NCBI RefSeq assembly: GCF_008639165.1
Contig: NZ_CP029197.1
Span: forward strand, 6,018,001 to 6,082,000
DNA: 64,000 bases
DNA from: Streptomyces venezuelae ATCC 10712
GTDB taxonomy: Bacteria; Actinomycetota; Actinomycetes; Streptomycetales; Streptomycetaceae
Reading direction: 5' to 3'
Below, piece by piece: positions 63,207 through 64,000 of this stretch (its first letter is position 1; every line of letters starts with the position of its first letter). The notes beneath the pieces are model-generated. The model did no database searches. It had not been told where the DNA came from and saw only the letters and a list, made by a program, of their open reading frames with translations. A program made the translations under genes and the position numbers.

Positions 63207-64000
63207 TCAGAATGCCGCTCGGAGCCGTCGGAGGCAGATGATGCTGCAGGCAAGTTCGAGCAGACCTTGGTGGAGGTCAGCGCGTCGTTCGTAGCGGGTT
63301 CGGAGTCGTTTGAACTGGTGCAGCCAGGCGAAGGCGCGTTCAACCACCCAGCGCACCTTGCCCAGTCCGGAGCCGTGGGCGACGCCGCGTCGGGCGATCA
63401 TCGGCTTGATGCCACGCTTCCACAGGAGGCGGCGGTACTTGTCGAAATCGTAGCCACGGTCGGCGTATAGCCGCCGGGGCTTGCGGCGAGGGCGTCCGCG
63501 CATGCCTCGGATCGGCGGGATGGCGTCCAGGAGCGGCAAGAGCTGGGTCACATCGTGGCGGTTGCCGCCGGTGATAATGACGGCGAGTGGGATGCCGCGC
63601 CGGTCAACGATCAGATGGTGCTTGGAGCCGGGGCGGGCCCGGTCGACTGGTGAGGGGCCGACATGGTCTCCCCCTTTGAGGGCTCGGACGTGCGAGCCGT
63701 CCACGGCGCAGTCGTCCAGGTCCAGAGAATCTGTGCGGCGCAGTTCAGTCAGCAGGGCGGCATGCAGGCGCGGCCAGACTCCGGCTTCGGTCCAGTCCCG
63801 CAATCGGCGCCAGGCCGTGACTCCGGAGCAGCCCACGGTCTCGGCGGGGATGTCGCGCCAGGAAGCACCGGTCCACAGAATGTACAGAATGCCGGCGAGA
63901 GCTGTCCTGTCTGGAACGCGAAGTCGTCCGGGGTGGCGGTGGCGCCGCACGGGGGCAGGTGGCAGTAGCGGAGCCACCCGCTCCCACAGGTCGTCCGAAA
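63207..64000 (-). mobile_element. IS5-family insertion sequence, transposase partial (5' end outside window)
   Basis: Transposase frame entering from the right edge: SDDLWERVAPLLPPAP, ILYILWTGASWRDIPAETVG, DDE motif with Asp in DDCAVDGSHVRALKGGDHVG, YADRGYDFDKYRRLLWKRGI, and Glu in VVERAFAWLHQFKRLRTRYE. The element end is probably at about 63190-63206 (TGACCGTTTCAGAATG). The insertion abuts the 3' end of the WhiB-like gene. Confidence 0.9.

Overview
The window is high-GC actinobacterial DNA. GTG starts, TGATG/ATGA gene overlaps, leaderless promoters and WhiB, DUF4193, DUF3710, DUF3093 and CutRS proteins point to Streptomyces or a close relative. From memory of Streptomyces gene order, the first 20.6 kb looks like conserved chromosomal core. 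It holds an MFS exporter (partial), ferrochelatase, inositol monophosphatase, the CutRS two-component system, DUF4193, DUF3093, a thioesterase, dut, DUF3710, an ABC ATPase, KdpDE, OB-fold and DUF3159 proteins, two TrkA potassium regulators, a KimA-like APC potassium permease and a TRAM-domain RNA methyltransferase.

The last 19 codons of that methyltransferase, its stop, and an iteron-like array of GTGCGTTA/TGACGCAC units recur about 39.4 kb downstream (20554-20707 and 59950-60102, same orientation). These look like attL/attR-type ends. I see no integrase between them, so the segment may be an integrase-less island or an old one.

Nearly everything between the repeats concerns cobalamin (B12) and the propionyl-CoA node. 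From 21.8 to 34.5 kb, three transcription units, each led by a compact cobalamin-type riboswitch, encode six secreted or wall-anchored proteins and an ECF transporter (S, fused A-A', T). The secreted proteins combine alpha/alpha-barrel (prenyltransferase-like) domains with DUF4430 or DUF4430-like domains. This is the domain plan of animal transcobalamin and intrinsic factor, so I read the locus as a surface cobalamin-capture and import system; this is the main finding. From 34.6 to 59.5 kb come cobF (precorrin-6A synthase), 3-hydroxyacyl-CoA dehydrogenase, malate synthase, isocitrate lyase and a RamB-like regulator, a BtuF-like cobalamin-binding protein, a full-length B12 riboswitch before a valine/isobutyrate catabolic operon (mmsA, acyl-CoA dehydrogenase, HIBYL-CoA hydrolase, mmsB, enoyl-CoA hydratase), folP, a degenerate malate synthase paralogue, B12-independent metE under its own B12 riboswitch, and a PrpR-like regulator divergent from the methylcitrate operon prpD-prpB-prpC. 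The island thus combines B12 scavenging, B12 sensing and B12-independent bypass enzymes.

The last 4 kb (60.1-64 kb) is accessory: a DUF5655/NucS-like protein, an NAD-dependent sugar reductase-like protein, a DUF6087 protein, a small WhiB-like regulator and a truncated IS5-family transposase.

Other notable points are a seven-copy 24-bp repeat in the kdpD reading frame that contains the kdpD stop codon and leads in frame into kdpE, a 4-bp duplication that frameshifts one trkA gene, and a malate synthase paralogue that has lost its catalytic base and metal ligands.
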